Of a stretch of DNA of 64,000 nucleotides, positions 19,585 through 28,934 are shown in pieces (position 1 is the stretch's first letter; each line of letters begins with the position of its first letter). A program made the position numbers and the translations under genes. Source of the DNA: Thiobacillus sp. 65-29 (GTDB lineage: Bacteria > Pseudomonadota > Gammaproteobacteria > Burkholderiales > Thiobacillaceae); assembly GCA_001899775.1 (NCBI GenBank), contig MKWN01000043.1, forward strand, positions 1-64,000, given 5' to 3'. The notes beneath the pieces are model-generated. The model was not told where the DNA came from, did not search any database, and was given only the letters and a program-made list of their open reading frames with translations.

Positions 19585-19805
19585 TGAACATGGGCTGCCG
19601 CGCGCTCGCATTGTTCCTGGTGCTGCTGGCGCTGTTCCAGTCGTTGCCGGTGGCGGTGGACGCGTGGCAGACATGGCAATGGCCGGACACGGCCGGCGAG
19701 TGGTTTCGTCTCGCGCTGCTTCCGGGATCCTTGTGGCTGTATCTGCGCTACTTCAGCGTGCTGGGCTGCCGGCAGTGCGACCGCCCGGATGAAACGGGTC
19801 AATGA
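19584..19805 (+). CDS. Small membrane protein of unknown function
   Basis: 73 residues; ATG at 19584 overlaps the dacB stop (TGATG), so translation is probably coupled to dacB. Residues about 5-25 (ALALFLVLLALFQSLPVAV) and about 43-60 (LALLPGSLWLYLRYF) are hydrophobic. The tail has a CRQC motif. No family recognised. Confidence 0.6.
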   Translation: MNMGCRALALFLVLLALFQSLPVAVDAWQTWQWPDTAGEWFRLALLPGSLWLYLRYFSVLGCRQCDRPDETGQ

Positions 19806-19808
19806 ACG

Positions 19809-20540
19809 CTACGGCAGGGCGCGTGCAAAAAAACGTGCCAGTACCTTGTCGCCGATGAGCAGGCTCAGCGTGCGGTCCTCGATGCGATACGCGTCGGCGC
19901 GCGCGAAGGCGTCGAAGAGGGCCGCTTCCTGCGCCTGGAGTTCGGGCGGACAGGCCATGCGGGTGCTGGCCACGCGGCCGAAGCGCAGCACGCCGGGTTG
20001 TGGGTGGCTGTAGTCGCCCATCAGCTTGTTGCAGCCGCTGCCGCCGGTGAGAAGGCCATCGAGCAGCACCATGTAGGCGGTACGCTCGCCCGGCACGGTG
20101 CGTACCGGTACGCCGCCGACGTCGACGAGTTGCCAGTCGGTGTCGTCCAGGGTGGCGGCGACGCTGCGTTCACCGGCGGCGCCGACTGCAATCTCGATCG
20201 CATCCGTGGTGTTGGCCAGCGGTTGCGCGCCGGCGCTGGCGAACAATACTTGGCCGTCGGCGTACACCACCGCGCGCAGCGCAAGATTGCCGGCCGGTGG
20301 CGCGTAGGGCAGCACGAACGCCAGCGGCCGCGCCCGCCCGGCGGCAGGCTGTTCCAGCAAAATGAGGCGGCGCGCCGTGGCCTGCGACATGTCGAAGAGT
20401 TCGAGGCGCAGCATCGCCGTTGCCGGCAGCTCGGCGTTCGCCGGCAGGCTGAGCCGGCCGCGCAGCAGTTCGGGGTCGGCATGGACCGCGCCGGCCCATA
20501 GCGCGGCGGCCAGACAGAGGGAAACCGCGCCGCGTTTCAT
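19809..20540 (-). CDS. YbaY/YscW-like and META (HslJ-like) domain exported protein
   Basis: 243-residue exported protein with signal peptide MKRGAVSLCLAAALWAGAVH. Residues about 25-120 look like the YbaY/YscW barrel (LRGRLSLPANAELP, MLRLELFDMSQA, FVLPYAPPAG). Residues about 130-240 are a META domain (TDWQLVDVGGVPV, LTGGSGCNKLMGDY, ASTRMACPPELQAQEAALFD), as in the heat-shock protein HslJ. This pairing is common among betaproteobacterial periplasmic or outer-membrane proteins of unclear role. It overlaps the upstream EAL-HDOD gene by 4 bp (ATGA), so they are coupled. Confidence 0.8.
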   Translation of the reverse strand: MKRGAVSLCLAAALWAGAVHADPELLRGRLSLPANAELPATAMLRLELFDMSQATARRLILLEQPAAGRARPLAFVLPYAPPAGNLALRAVVYADGQVLFASAGAQPLANTTDAIEIAVGAAGERSVAATLDDTDWQLVDVGGVPVRTVPGERTAYMVLLDGLLTGGSGCNKLMGDYSHPQPGVLRFGRVASTRMACPPELQAQEAALFDAFARADAYRIEDRTLSLLIGDKVLARFFARALP

Positions 20541-21766
20541 TCGGTGCCGGCCTCGGCGATCTGGTGTGCCCAGTGCATGGCGTCGAGCTGGGCGCGCGTC
20601 AGCGCGGCGAGCGTGAGACCGCCGGCGCCCTGGAGCAGTGCGAGGGTGCGTGCGAGATCGGGGTGCTCGACGCTTTCGACCAGTTGCAGTAGCGCACCCA
20701 GTTCGCCCTCGCGCCGCAGCAGCGCGGCGGCGACGTGGGGGGCGAGATTGAGTTCGGCGACGATGTCGGCGAGCGGCTTGTCGATCAGAACGTCGATGAG
20801 CGAGAGGATGCCCGCCATGAAGGCTTGCTCACCGTAGTCGGTGCTGCGCTGCTGCGCCTGCGCCAGCAGCTCCATCATCTTGCCGCGCGTGGCGGCGAGC
20901 AGCAGCAGCGGACTGGGGTAGGGCATGCGGCTGTCCAGCGTGAACAGCAGGAGTTGCAGCCAGCGTTGCAACTGCATCCGCCCGAGCACGAGGATCGCCT
21001 GCGATACCGACGAGAGCGTGCGTCGCGCGCCGCAGGCGACCGAGTTCACCAGGCGCATCAGGTTGTAGGTGAGATTCGGGTGGTGCTTGAATACCTGTTC
21101 GATCTGCGCGGTGTCGGCGTCGCGCAGCACCAGTCCCAGCAACTGCGTGAGCGCCAGTTGCGTGGGGTCGGCGCGCTTGGTGGCGAGCACCGAGGGCCGC
21201 GCGAAATAATAACCCTGGAACAATTCGAAGCCGAGTGCGCGGCAGCGCTCGGCCTGCTCGGCGCTGTCGACTTTTTCCGCGAGCAAGCGCACCGGCCAGT
21301 TCCTGAGCTGGCCGACCAGCGCATCCAGCGTCGCGGGGGTGTGCTGCAGCAGGTCGACCTTGACGATATCGGCGAGCTCGAGCAGCGGGTGAAAACTGTC
21401 GTCATAGACGAAGTCGTCGAGTGCGAGCCGGAAACCCTGCTGCTTCAGCGCGTGGCAGCGCTCGACCACGGCGTCGCTGGCGGCGACGGTCTCGAGCAGT
21501 TCCAGCACCACCTGCTGCTTCGGCAGCAGCTCGATGAGGTCGGACAGCAGCAGTTCGGTGCTGATGTTGATGAAACCCAACTGGCCGCCGAGCACGGTCG
21601 ACACGCCCAGTTCGCCGAAGGCATGCTGGATTACGCTGGCGGTGGCCTGCACGTCGTCGGTGACCTGCGCGCCCCCGCTGTCGCCGGCGCGGAACAGGAG
21701 TTCGTAGGCGACCACGCGCTGCGCGCGGTCGAGGATGGGCTGGCGGCCAAGATAGACGTCACGCAT
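20537..21766 (-). CDS. EAL-HDOD (YuxH/CdgJ-like) signalling protein
   Basis: 409 residues: an N-terminal EAL-type domain (about 1-200) then HDOD (about 200-400). The EAL signature is changed to YELLFR, and only parts of the catalytic motif set are present (LALDDFVYDD, VKVDLLQ, AEKVDS, FQGYYFARP). The phosphodiesterase is therefore probably inactive and the domain may bind ligand or partner. The HDOD part includes NLTYNLMRLVNS, AILVLGRMQLQRWLQLLL and EQAFMAGILSLIDVLI. CdgJ-type proteins influence motility and biofilm. It lies 3 bp after ubiD on the same strand. Confidence 0.85.
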   Translation of the reverse strand: MRDVYLGRQPILDRAQRVVAYELLFRAGDSGGAQVTDDVQATASVIQHAFGELGVSTVLGGQLGFINISTELLLSDLIELLPKQQVVLELLETVAASDAVVERCHALKQQGFRLALDDFVYDDSFHPLLELADIVKVDLLQHTPATLDALVGQLRNWPVRLLAEKVDSAEQAERCRALGFELFQGYYFARPSVLATKRADPTQLALTQLLGLVLRDADTAQIEQVFKHHPNLTYNLMRLVNSVACGARRTLSSVSQAILVLGRMQLQRWLQLLLFTLDSRMPYPSPLLLLAATRGKMMELLAQAQQRSTDYGEQAFMAGILSLIDVLIDKPLADIVAELNLAPHVAAALLRREGELGALLQLVESVEHPDLARTLALLQGAGGLTLAALTRAQLDAMHWAHQIAEAGTE

Positions 21767-21769
21767 GGC

Positions 21770-23233
21770 TCAAAGCCCGAGGCTGTCCCACAGCGCGTCG
21801 ACGCGCGCCTTTACCGCCGCGTCCATGACGATGGGCGTGCCCCATTCGCGCGCCGTCTCGCCCGGCCACTTGTTGGTGGCATCGATGCCCATCTTGCTGC
21901 CCAGGCCCGATACCGGGCTGGCGAAATCGAGGTAGTCGATCGGTGTGTTCTCCACCAGCAGCGTGTCGCGCGCCGGGTCGACGCGCGTGGTCAGCGCCCA
22001 GATGACTTCCTTCCAGTCGCGCACGTCGACGTCGTCGTCGGTGACCAGAATGAACTTGGTGTACATGAACTGGCGCAGGAACGACCACACGCCGAACATC
22101 ACGCGCTTGGCGTGGCCGGGGTAGGCCTTCTTCATCGACACCACCGCCATGCGGTACGAGCAGCCCTCGGGTGGCAGGTAGAAGTCGGTGATCTCGGGAA
22201 ATTGTTTTTGCAGCAGCGGCACGAACACCTCGTTCAGCGCGACGCCGAGGATCGCCGGCTCGTCCGGCGGCTTGCCGGTGTAGGTGCTGTGATAGAGCGG
22301 GTCGCGCCGCATCGTGATGCGCTCGACCGTGAAGACCGGGAAGGTTTCCTGCTCATTGTAGTAGCCGGTGTGGTCACCGTAAGGGCCTTCCAGGGCGGTC
22401 TCGCCCGGGTGGATCACGCCTTCGAGCACGATTTCGGCGGAGGCGGGCACCTGCAGGGTGTTGCCGAGGCATTGCGTCACCTCGGTCTTGGCGCCACGCA
22501 GAAGTCCGGCGAACTGGTATTCGGACAGGGTGTCGGGCACCGGGGTGACGGCACCGAGGATGGTAGCGGGATCGGCGCCCAGGGCGACGGCGAGCGGGAA
22601 GGGCTTGCCCGGATGCGCGAGCGTATGCTCGCGGAAATCGAGTGCGCCGCCGCGGTGGGCGAGCCAGCGCATGATGAGCTTGTTGCGACCGACGATCTGT
22701 TGTCGATAGATGCCGAGGTTCTGCCGTTTCTTGTGCGGGCCGCGGGTGATGGTGAGACCCCAGGTGACGAGCGGTGCGACGTCACCCGGCCAGCAGTGCT
22801 GGATCGGCAGGCGGGCGAGATCGACGTCGGTGCCTTCCCACACGATGTCCTGGCATGGCGCGTTCCTGACTTCCTTCGGCGCCATGTTGAGCACCTGTTT
22901 CAGCACCGGCCATTTGTCCCAGGCGTCGCGCAGGCCTTTCGGCGGCTCCGGTTCCTTCAGGTAGGCGAGCAGCTTGCCGACCTCGCGCAGGCGCGCCGGG
23001 TCTTCCTCGCCCATGCCCAGCGCCACGCGTTCGACCGTGCCGAACAGGTTCGCCAGCACCGGAATGGAATACCCTTTGGGCTTTTCGAACAGCAGCGCCG
23101 GGCCGCCGGCGCGCAGCACGCGGTCGGCGATCTCCGTCATCTCCAGCCGGGGGTCGACCTCGACCGCGATGCGCTTCAACGCGCCGCGCGCTTCGAGCTG
23201 GGCGATGAAATCGCGCAGGTCGCGGTAGATCAT
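21770..23233 (-). CDS. ubiD: UbiD-family decarboxylase (3-octaprenyl-4-hydroxybenzoate decarboxylase)
   Basis: 487 residues, the length of E. coli UbiD, a prenylated-FMN enzyme decarboxylating the ubiquinone precursor. It shows [72 protein letters not shown], the C-terminal [19 protein letters not shown] and a long conserved tail [11 protein letters not shown]. An open frame upstream of 23233 is not homologous. UbiX, which supplies the cofactor, is not in the window. It is first in a leftward set with the EAL-HDOD and META genes. Confidence 0.95.
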   Translation of the reverse strand: MIYRDLRDFIAQLEARGALKRIAVEVDPRLEMTEIADRVLRAGGPALLFEKPKGYSIPVLANLFGTVERVALGMGEEDPARLREVGKLLAYLKEPEPPKGLRDAWDKWPVLKQVLNMAPKEVRNAPCQDIVWEGTDVDLARLPIQHCWPGDVAPLVTWGLTITRGPHKKRQNLGIYRQQIVGRNKLIMRWLAHRGGALDFREHTLAHPGKPFPLAVALGADPATILGAVTPVPDTLSEYQFAGLLRGAKTEVTQCLGNTLQVPASAEIVLEGVIHPGETALEGPYGDHTGYYNEQETFPVFTVERITMRRDPLYHSTYTGKPPDEPAILGVALNEVFVPLLQKQFPEITDFYLPPEGCSYRMAVVSMKKAYPGHAKRVMFGVWSFLRQFMYTKFILVTDDDVDVRDWKEVIWALTTRVDPARDTLLVENTPIDYLDFASPVSGLGSKMGIDATNKWPGETAREWGTPIVMDAAVKARVDALWDSLGL

Positions 23234-23237
23234 GGGC

Positions 23238-23810
23238 TCAGTCGAGATACTCGAACAGGGTGACCACCTTGGTGACGCCGGAGGTGGTGCGCGTGGTTTC
23301 CGCGGCGGCGCTACCCTCGGCACGCGTGACCAGCCCCATCAGGTAGACCACGCCGGACTCGGTCTTCACCTTGACCTTGGTCCCCGGTACGCGGTCGTCG
23401 CGCAGCAGGCGCGTCTTCACGCTTGCGGTGATGCTGGTGTCATTGGCGCTGGAGGTGAACGAGGTGACACCGGAAATGGCGAGCTCGTTGAATACCGTGC
23501 GCACGTCCGGAATGCCCTTCACCACTTCGCCCGCGCGCGCGCGCGCGGCCTCGTCCGGCACCTGGCCGGTGAGCAGCACCTGCCGGTTGTAGCTGGTGGT
23601 GGCGATGCTTTCGGTTCCCTGCGGGAAGGTCTCGCGCAGACGACTCATCGCGCGCAGCTCGATTTCCTGGTCGCTCACGAATACGCCGGCGGTACGGCGG
23701 TCGACCGCGATGGCGGTACCCGTGGCGGCACCACCCACCACTGCGGTGGCGCACCCGGTCAGGGATGGTGCGGCAATGGCCAGCACCAGGGCATAGACAA
23801 GCTTGTTCAT
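23238..23810 (-). CDS. dolP: BON-domain lipoprotein DolP
   Basis: 190-residue outer-membrane lipoprotein supporting envelope integrity. The signal peptide ends in a lipobox LTGCATA (Cys 20). Two BON domains follow: about 48-115 ([53 protein letters not shown]) and about 125-190 ([47 protein letters not shown]). The order yraN-diaA-dolP with divergent rsmI is that of enterobacteria. The start overlaps the diaA stop (ATGA). Confidence 0.92.
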   Translation of the reverse strand: MNKLVYALVLAIAAPSLTGCATAVVGGAATGTAIAVDRRTAGVFVSDQEIELRAMSRLRETFPQGTESIATTSYNRQVLLTGQVPDEAARARAGEVVKGIPDVRTVFNELAISGVTSFTSSANDTSITASVKTRLLRDDRVPGTKVKVKTESGVVYLMGLVTRAEGSAAAETTRTTSGVTKVVTLFEYLD

Positions 23811-24400
23811 TCTTCGACTCCTAGCAAGACGCTGTCCACCGCATCGCACAGGCAATGGATGACCAGCAGGTGGATTTCCTGGATGCGTGCCGTCGATTCG
23901 ACGGGCACGCACAACAAGACGTCGTCATCGCTCATTTGTTCCGCAAGTTCGCCGCCGCGGTGTCCGGTGAGGGCGATGACGTGAACGTGGCGCGCATGCG
24001 CGGTGAGTGCCGCCTGCAGCACGCTGGGCGAGTGGCCGCTGGCCGAGATCGCCAGCAGGATATCGCCGGGCTGTCCGAGTGCCTTGACCTGGCGCGCGAA
24101 CACCTGATCGAAGGCGTGTTCGTTGGCGATCGAGGTGAGCGTCGAGCTGTCGGCGGCCAGCGTGAGCGCGGCAAGCCCGGGGCGTTCCTGTTCGAAGCGG
24201 TTGATCATCAGCGAGACGAAGCGCTGCGCATGCGCGGCCGACCCGCCGTTGCCGCAGGCAAGGATCTTGTTGCCCTGTGTGAGGCAATGCACGATCAGAC
24301 GCGCCGCACGCTCGATATCCGGCGCAAGCGCGTCCGCGACCGCCAGCTTGGCCTGCGCGGAGGCGGTGAAGTGTTCGAGGATGCGGTCGTGCAGGGGCAT
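23807..24400 (-). CDS. diaA: SIS-domain protein DiaA (DnaA initiator-associating family)
   Basis: 197-residue sugar-isomerase-fold protein, related to GmhA but by context the DiaA that helps DnaA oligomerise at oriC. Marks: NKILACGNGGSAAHAQRFVS (about 44), ADSSTLTSIANE, GDILLAISASGHSPSVLQA (about 110) and ESTARIQEIHLLVIHCLCD. A phosphoheptose isomerase cannot be ruled out from sequence alone, but position between yraN and dolP favours DiaA. Confidence 0.88.
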   Translation of the reverse strand: MPLHDRILEHFTASAQAKLAVADALAPDIERAARLIVHCLTQGNKILACGNGGSAAHAQRFVSLMINRFEQERPGLAALTLAADSSTLTSIANEHAFDQVFARQVKALGQPGDILLAISASGHSPSVLQAALTAHARHVHVIALTGHRGGELAEQMSDDDVLLCVPVESTARIQEIHLLVIHCLCDAVDSVLLGVEE

Positions 24401-24431
24401 GGAGCGGAGCGGTGCGGCGAGGCTTGGTGGA

Positions 24432-24782
24432 TTATCCCATATCGTCGAAAGCGTTTCGTATCCAGTCGGCGACCGTGTTCCCGTCCAGGGCCACCACGTC
24501 GAAGCGGCACGGCGGCACGTTTGCGAGACCGGCGAGATACAGGCGCGCGGTCGCCAGCAGTTTCTTTTGCTTGGCGGGCGTGACGCTCGCCGCCGCGCCG
24601 CCGTAATCGGCGTTGCGGCGCAGGCGTACTTCGACGAACACCAGCGTCGCGCCGTCCTGCATGACGAGGTCGATCTCGCCGAAGCGGCAGCGCCAGTTGC
24701 GCGTCACGGGCTTGAGGCCATGCGCGGCGAGATGGGCTTCGGCGCGTGCCTCGGCGCTTTTGCCGAGCAGGGATTTCAGCAT
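24432..24782 (-). CDS. yraN: YraN family (UPF0102) putative endonuclease
   Basis: 116 residues with the PD-(D/E)xK-like core of UPF0102: NWRCRFGEIDLVMQD (about 29) and ATLVFVEVRLRRN (about 45), where most relatives have EVK. The tail CRFDVVALDG is typical. Function unproven; the fold suggests nuclease activity. It is divergent from rsmI with 18 bp between the start codons. The frame extends far upstream across rsmI, but homology begins at MLKSLLGKSAE. Confidence 0.88.
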   Translation of the reverse strand: MLKSLLGKSAEARAEAHLAAHGLKPVTRNWRCRFGEIDLVMQDGATLVFVEVRLRRNADYGGAAASVTPAKQKKLLATARLYLAGLANVPPCRFDVVALDGNTVADWIRNAFDDMG

Positions 24783-24800
24783 CTGCGACAATGGGAGGAC

Positions 24801-25670
24801 ATGAACGAGAGTCCTCATCTTACCCGCCTGCCGCCGGCGCTCTACATTGTGGCGACGCCGATCGGCAATCTCGGCGACATTACCCTGCGCGCCCTCGACA
24901 CGCTGCGCCGCGTGGATCGCGTGGCGGCCGAGGACACGCGGGTGTCGGGACACCTGCTCGCGCATTTCGATATTTCCCGCCCGCTGGTGTCGATCCGCGA
25001 GCACAACGAGCGCGAAGCGGCACAGAAGGTCATTGCATGGATCGCCGCCGGCGAGGCGGTCGCCTACGTTTCCGATGCCGGCACGCCGGCGGTGTCCGAT
25101 CCCGGCGCGCGCCTGGCGGCGGCGGTGCGCGCGGCCGGTCATGCGGTGGTGCCGGTGCCGGGCGTGTCGGCGGTGACGACGGCGCTGTCGGCCGCCGGCA
25201 TGGAAGTGGGGGACTGGCTGTTCCACGGTTTCCTGCCACCGAAATCCGCCGCGCGCCGCGCGCAGTTGAAGGCCCTTGCCGCGCTGCCGTGCGCGCTGGT
25301 GTTCTACGAGGCGCCGCACCGCATCGAGGAGACGCTCGCCGACCTGGCCGCGGAATTCGATACGGCACGCACGGTCACGCTGGCGCGCGAACTCACCAAG
25401 AAATTCGAAAGCATCGTCACCCTGCCGCTGGGCGACGCGCCGGCGTGGCTCGCGGGCGACGCGGACCGCCGGCGCGGCGAATTCGTCGTCATCGTGCACC
25501 CACCGGTCAGCGAAGTCGCGGTCGACGTCGAGGCGCTGCGCGTCCTCGGCATCCTGCAGGACGCGCTGCCGCCCACGCTCGCCGCCAAACTGGCCGCGCA
25601 GATCACCGGGCGCAGCAAGGCGGAACTCTATAAAATGTCCCTCGCCCGCAAACCCGCCGCAGCCGAATGA
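24801..25670 (+). CDS. rsmI: 16S rRNA (cytidine1402-2'-O)-methyltransferase
   Basis: 289-residue SAM-dependent enzyme that 2'-O-methylates C1402 in the ribosomal P site. It shows [20 protein letters not shown] (about 12), [34 protein letters not shown] (about 85), [31 protein letters not shown] and [19 protein letters not shown] sits 4 bp before the ATG. The long upstream extension of the frame is antisense to yraN/diaA and not real. It overlaps pyrC by ATGA. Confidence 0.96.
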   Translation: MNESPHLTRLPPALYIVATPIGNLGDITLRALDTLRRVDRVAAEDTRVSGHLLAHFDISRPLVSIREHNEREAAQKVIAWIAAGEAVAYVSDAGTPAVSDPGARLAAAVRAAGHAVVPVPGVSAVTTALSAAGMEVGDWLFHGFLPPKSAARRAQLKALAALPCALVFYEAPHRIEETLADLAAEFDTARTVTLARELTKKFESIVTLPLGDAPAWLAGDADRRRGEFVVIVHPPVSEVAVDVEALRVLGILQDALPPTLAAKLAAQITGRSKAELYKMSLARKPAAAE

Positions 25671-26701
25671 CCGACACGCTCACGCTCACCCGCCCCGACG
25701 ACTGGCACGTGCATTTCCGCGACGGCGCGGCCATGCACAGTGTCGTGCGCGACAGCGCGCGCGTGTTCGGTCGTGCCATCGCCATGCCCAACCTGAAGCC
25801 GCCGGTGGTGAGCGTCGCCGACGCTGCGGCGTACCGCGAGCGCCTGCTCGGCGCGGCGGCCGGCACGACCTTCGAACCCTTGATGACGCTCTATCTCACC
25901 GACAACACCACGGCGGAGGAAATCCGGCGCGCACGTGCCAGCGGTTTCGTGCACGCGGTGAAGTATTACCCCGCCGGGGCGACGACGCATTCCGACGCCG
26001 GCGTCACCGAGCTCACGCGCGCCTATCCGGCCATCGCGGCGATGGAGGAAGCCGGTCTGCCGCTGCTGCTGCACGGCGAGGTGGTCGATTCCGAAGTCGA
26101 TGTGTTCGACCGCGAGGCGGTGTTCATCGAGCGGCATCTCACGCGCCTGCTGCAGGATTTCCCGCGCCTGAAGATCGTGCTCGAACACATCACCACGCGC
26201 CAGGCGGCGGAATTCGTCGCCGCCGCACCCGCCCACGTCGCCGCGACGATCACGGTCCACCATCTGCTGTACAACCGCAACGCCATGTTCCGCGGTGGCC
26301 TGCGTCCGCATTTCTATTGCCTCCCGGTGTTGAAGCGTGAGCGTCATCGCGAGGCACTGGTGGCCGCGGCAACGTCGGGCAACCCGAAATTCTTCCTCGG
26401 CACCGATTCCGCGCCGCACGCTGTCGGGGCAAAGGAAAGCGGCTGCGGCTGCGCCGGCATCTATTCCGCACATGCCGCGCTCGAACTGTACGCCGAAGCG
26501 TTCGAGGACGCCGGTGCACTCGATCGCCTGGAAGCCTTCGCCAGTTTCTTCGGTGCGGATTTCTACGGCCTGCCGCGCAATACCGGCCGTGTCACCCTGC
26601 GCCGCGAAACCTGGACCGTGCCGGAGCGCCTGGCGTTCGGCGAGGCCGCGCTGGTGCCGTTGCGCGCGGGCGAGACGCTGCGCTGGCGGGTGGTCGGCTG
26701 A
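25667..26701 (+). CDS. pyrC: Dihydroorotase
   Basis: 344-residue zinc amidohydrolase of pyrimidine synthesis, converting carbamoyl-aspartate to dihydroorotate. The two-zinc site is visible: DDWHVHFRD (about 12), carbamylated Lys in [14 protein letters not shown] (about 98), HGE at about 135, LEHITTR (about 172) and the catalytic Asp in [20 protein letters not shown] (about 245). It is class II (E. coli PyrC-like) by length. The stop overlaps the -10 region of rnpB. Confidence 0.96.
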   Translation: MTDTLTLTRPDDWHVHFRDGAAMHSVVRDSARVFGRAIAMPNLKPPVVSVADAAAYRERLLGAAAGTTFEPLMTLYLTDNTTAEEIRRARASGFVHAVKYYPAGATTHSDAGVTELTRAYPAIAAMEEAGLPLLLHGEVVDSEVDVFDREAVFIERHLTRLLQDFPRLKIVLEHITTRQAAEFVAAAPAHVAATITVHHLLYNRNAMFRGGLRPHFYCLPVLKRERHREALVAAATSGNPKFFLGTDSAPHAVGAKESGCGCAGIYSAHAALELYAEAFEDAGALDRLEAFASFFGADFYGLPRNTGRVTLRRETWTVPERLAFGEAALVPLRAGETLRWRVVG

Positions 26702-26715
26702 GTTATAATCGACGC

Positions 26716-27020
26716 TGGAAAAGCGGACCAGGCAACCGCTGCCGCGCAAGTGGGAGAGGAAAGTCCGGGCTCCACAGAGCAGGATGCCGGTTAACGACCG
26801 GACGCCGCGAGGCGAGGAACAGGGCCACAGAGACGAGTAAGCCCGGCGCGAGCCGGGTGGACGTGAAACGCGGTAACCTCCATCCGGAGCAACACCAAAT
26901 AGGCAGACGATGACGCGGCTCGCCGAGTCTGCGGGTAGGTGGCTTGAGCCGGCCAGCAATGGCCGGCCTAGAGGAATGGTTGCCCACGACAGAACCCGGC
27001 TTATCGGCCCGCTTTTCCAC
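26716..27020 (+). ncRNA. rnpB: RNase P RNA (type A)
   Basis: Catalytic RNA of RNase P, which matures tRNA 5' ends. The 5' strand GGAAAAGCGG (26717) pairs with the 3' strand CCGCTTTTCC (27009-27018) as P1. The universally conserved GAGGAAAGTCCGGGCTCC begins at 26756, and ACAGAACCCGGCTTATCGG lies near the 3' end. GGTAACCTCC and CAAATAGGCAGACGATGACG sit in the middle. A consensus TATAAT (26704-26709) lies just upstream and overlaps the pyrC stop; no good -35 was seen. Ends are estimated to within a few bases. Confidence 0.96.
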
Positions 27021-27103
27021 ACCTATCATCAAATCAATAGCTTATCGTTTTTTTCTAAAAACGCGCACAGATTACGTCGCTAAGCTACGGTTTTTCCAGA
27101 AAC

Positions 27104-27112
27104 TTATCCACA
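27104..27112 (+). other. Single consensus DnaA box
   Basis: TTATCCACA is an exact match to the strong DnaA box, in the AT-richer spacer between rnpB and mraZ. No cluster of further boxes and no dnaA/dnaN lie nearby, so it is not an origin. It might titrate DnaA or regulate locally, or be chance. Confidence 0.35.
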
Positions 27113-27120
27113 CCTCAACT

Positions 27121-27154
27121 AAGCCCTAAGTCCTTGAGACGTAGGGCTTTTTTT
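27121..27154 (+). terminator. Intrinsic terminator between rnpB and mraZ
   Basis: AAGCCCTA (27121-27128), 13-nt loop, TAGGGCTT (27142-27149) followed by a run of T. Well placed to end rnpB transcription before the dcw promoter. Confidence 0.88.
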
Positions 27155-27166
27155 GTGTTCGCCTGC

Positions 27167-27195
27167 TTGACCCCCCCAAATCTATCCCCTATAGT
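27167..27195 (+). promoter_or_regulatory. dcw cluster promoter (PmraZ)
   Basis: TTGACC (27167-27172), a 17-bp spacer, then TATAGT (27190-27195). The -10 overlaps the first MraZ box, so MraZ binding would occlude RNA polymerase. The leader to mraZ is about 70 nt. Confidence 0.85.
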
Positions 27196-27229
27196 GGGAA
27201 ATAGTGGTGACCGGTGGGGGATTGTGGGA
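27194..27229 (+). promoter_or_regulatory. MraZ operator: four direct-repeat boxes
   Basis: GTGGGA (27194), GTGGTG (27204), GTGGGG (27214) and GTGGGA (27224) recur at exactly 10-bp intervals, with 4-bp spacers. This is the known arrangement of MraZ sites (GTGGKR boxes one helical turn apart), implying that MraZ represses its own operon. Confidence 0.92.
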
Positions 27230-27274
27230 GAATCGCCCTCGTTCTGGTGAGCCAGATTCCAATACGAGGAGAGC

Positions 27275-27721
27275 ATGTTTCGCGGTGTCGCAACGGTCAG
27301 TCTGGACAGCAAGAGCCGGCTCGTGGTGCCTGCGCGCTATCGGGACGCTCTGCTGGTGAACGGCGGCGGGCGCGTCGTCGTTACCGCCGACCCGGGCCGC
27401 TGCCTGTTGCTCTATCCGCTGCCCGAGTGGGAGCCGATCGAGAAAAAGCTCAACACCCTTTCGGATTTCGACCCGCGCACCCGCAGCATCAAGCAGTTGC
27501 TCGTCGGCTATGCCCACGATATCGAGATGGACGGCGCCGGCCGTGTGCTGCTGCCGCCGATGCTGCGCAAGTTCGCCGAGCTGGAGAAGAGCGCGGTGAT
27601 GGTGGGGCAGGGCAGCAAGATCGAGTTGTGGAGCGAGGCGCGCTGGGACGCGCAGGTCGAGCAGGCGCTGACTTTCCGCGACGGCGGTCTGCCACCCGAG
27701 CTGGAGGGTTTCACGTTGTGA
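27275..27721 (+). CDS. mraZ: Transcriptional regulator MraZ
   Basis: 148-residue AbrB-fold regulator that heads and autorepresses the dcw cluster. It carries the duplicated DXXXR motifs: [16 protein letters not shown] (about 9) and [20 protein letters not shown] (about 84). Four MraZ boxes precede it. The stop overlaps the GTG of rsmH. Confidence 0.96.
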   Translation: MFRGVATVSLDSKSRLVVPARYRDALLVNGGGRVVVTADPGRCLLLYPLPEWEPIEKKLNTLSDFDPRTRSIKQLLVGYAHDIEMDGAGRVLLPPMLRKFAELEKSAVMVGQGSKIELWSEARWDAQVEQALTFRDGGLPPELEGFTL

Positions 27722-28659
27722 GCGAGACCGCCCATGTGCCGGTGCTGGCACAGGAGGCGGTGGACGCGCTGGCGATCGATCCGCAGGGGGTGTATGTCGA
27801 CGCCACCTTCGGACGCGGCGGTCACAGCCGCCTGATCCTGGCGCAGTTGGGCCCCGCGGGCAGGCTGGTCGCGCTGGATCGCGACCCGGATGCCATCCGT
27901 GCCGGCGCGGCCGTGCACGACGCGCGACTGACGCTGGTGCGGCGCGCGTTTTCGCAGCTCGGTGCGGTGCTCGACGAACTCGGCATCGCGCGGGTGAACG
28001 GGATTTTGCTGGATATCGGCGTGTCGTCGCCGCAGCTCGACGACGCGACGCGCGGTTTCAGCTTCCGCTTCGATGCGCCGCTCGACATGCGCATGGATCC
28101 GGACAGCGGAATGTCCGCGGCGGACTGGCTGGCGACGGCGACGGAGGGGGAGATCGGTGAAGTCATTCGCAGCTACGGGGAAGAGCGGTTTGCTAAGCCG
28201 ATTGCGCGCGCGCTTGTTGCGGCGCGGCAAAAAGAGCGCATCGGCACCACCGGCCAGCTCGCGCGCCTCATCGCCGCGGCGGTCAAAAAGCGTGAGCCGG
28301 GGCAGCACCCGGCGACCCGCAGCTTCCAGGCTATACGGATTTATCTCAACCGCGAGCTGGAAGAGTTGAAAGCCGTGCTGCCGCAGTGCGTCGAACGCCT
28401 GCTGCCCGGAGGGCGGCTGGCGGTGATCAGCTTTCATTCGCTGGAAGACCGCATCGTCAAGCGCTTCATGCGCGACGAAGCGCAGGGCGAGCAGGCGCCG
28501 GCGCGGCTGCCGATTCCGGCGGCGATGCTGAAGCCGGGCCGGCTGAAACTGGTCGGCCGTGCGCGTCACGCGTCGGATGCGGAAGTTGCGGCCAATCCGC
28601 GCGCGCGTAGTGCGGTGCTGCGTGTCGCCGAACGCGTCGCCACGCCGGCGGGGGTATAG
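27718..28659 (+). CDS. rsmH: 16S rRNA (cytosine1402-N4)-methyltransferase
   Basis: 313-residue SAM methyltransferase (MraW) acting on the same nucleotide as RsmI. Marks: [13 protein letters not shown] (about 6), [63 protein letters not shown] and [18 protein letters not shown]. The GTG start at 27718 overlaps the mraZ stop (GTGA). Both C1402 modification enzymes of 16S rRNA are thus within 3 kb here. Confidence 0.96.
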   Translation: MSETAHVPVLAQEAVDALAIDPQGVYVDATFGRGGHSRLILAQLGPAGRLVALDRDPDAIRAGAAVHDARLTLVRRAFSQLGAVLDELGIARVNGILLDIGVSSPQLDDATRGFSFRFDAPLDMRMDPDSGMSAADWLATATEGEIGEVIRSYGEERFAKPIARALVAARQKERIGTTGQLARLIAAAVKKREPGQHPATRSFQAIRIYLNRELEELKAVLPQCVERLLPGGRLAVISFHSLEDRIVKRFMRDEAQGEQAPARLPIPAAMLKPGRLKLVGRARHASDAEVAANPRARSAVLRVAERVATPAGV

Positions 28660-28661
28660 GG

Positions 28662-28934
28662 GTGAGCCGTCTGAACGGGGTGCTGGCAGTGGTGCTGATC
28701 GCCTGCGCGCTGGCGCTGATCCAGTCGCAGCATCGGGCGCGCGTGTATTTCGTGGAACTGGAACGCCTCAAGAAGGAGGCGCGTGGATTGGACGAGCAGT
28801 GGGGACAATTGCAGCTGGAGCAGAGCACATGGGCCGACCCGGCGCGCGTCGACGCGCTCGCCCGCAGCCGGCTCGGTCTGGTGGCGCCCACGCATGAGCG
28901 CATCCGCATCGAACCGCTGGTGAGCGCGCCGTGA
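28662..28934 (+). CDS. ftsL: Cell division protein FtsL
   Basis: 90-residue bitopic membrane protein of the FtsQBL complex. One transmembrane helix (LAVVLIACALALIQS, about 8-22) is followed by a leucine-rich coiled coil (VYFVELERLKKEARGLDEQW). GTG start two bases after rsmH; the stop overlaps ftsI (GTGA). Small size and context match FtsL well despite low sequence conservation. Confidence 0.9.
   Translation: MSRLNGVLAVVLIACALALIQSQHRARVYFVELERLKKEARGLDEQWGQLQLEQSTWADPARVDALARSRLGLVAPTHERIRIEPLVSAP

Noticed and set aside
27104-27112. DnaA box as evidence of a replication origin
   Set aside because: A single box, with no dnaA, dnaN, gidA or box cluster nearby; kept only as a minor feature.
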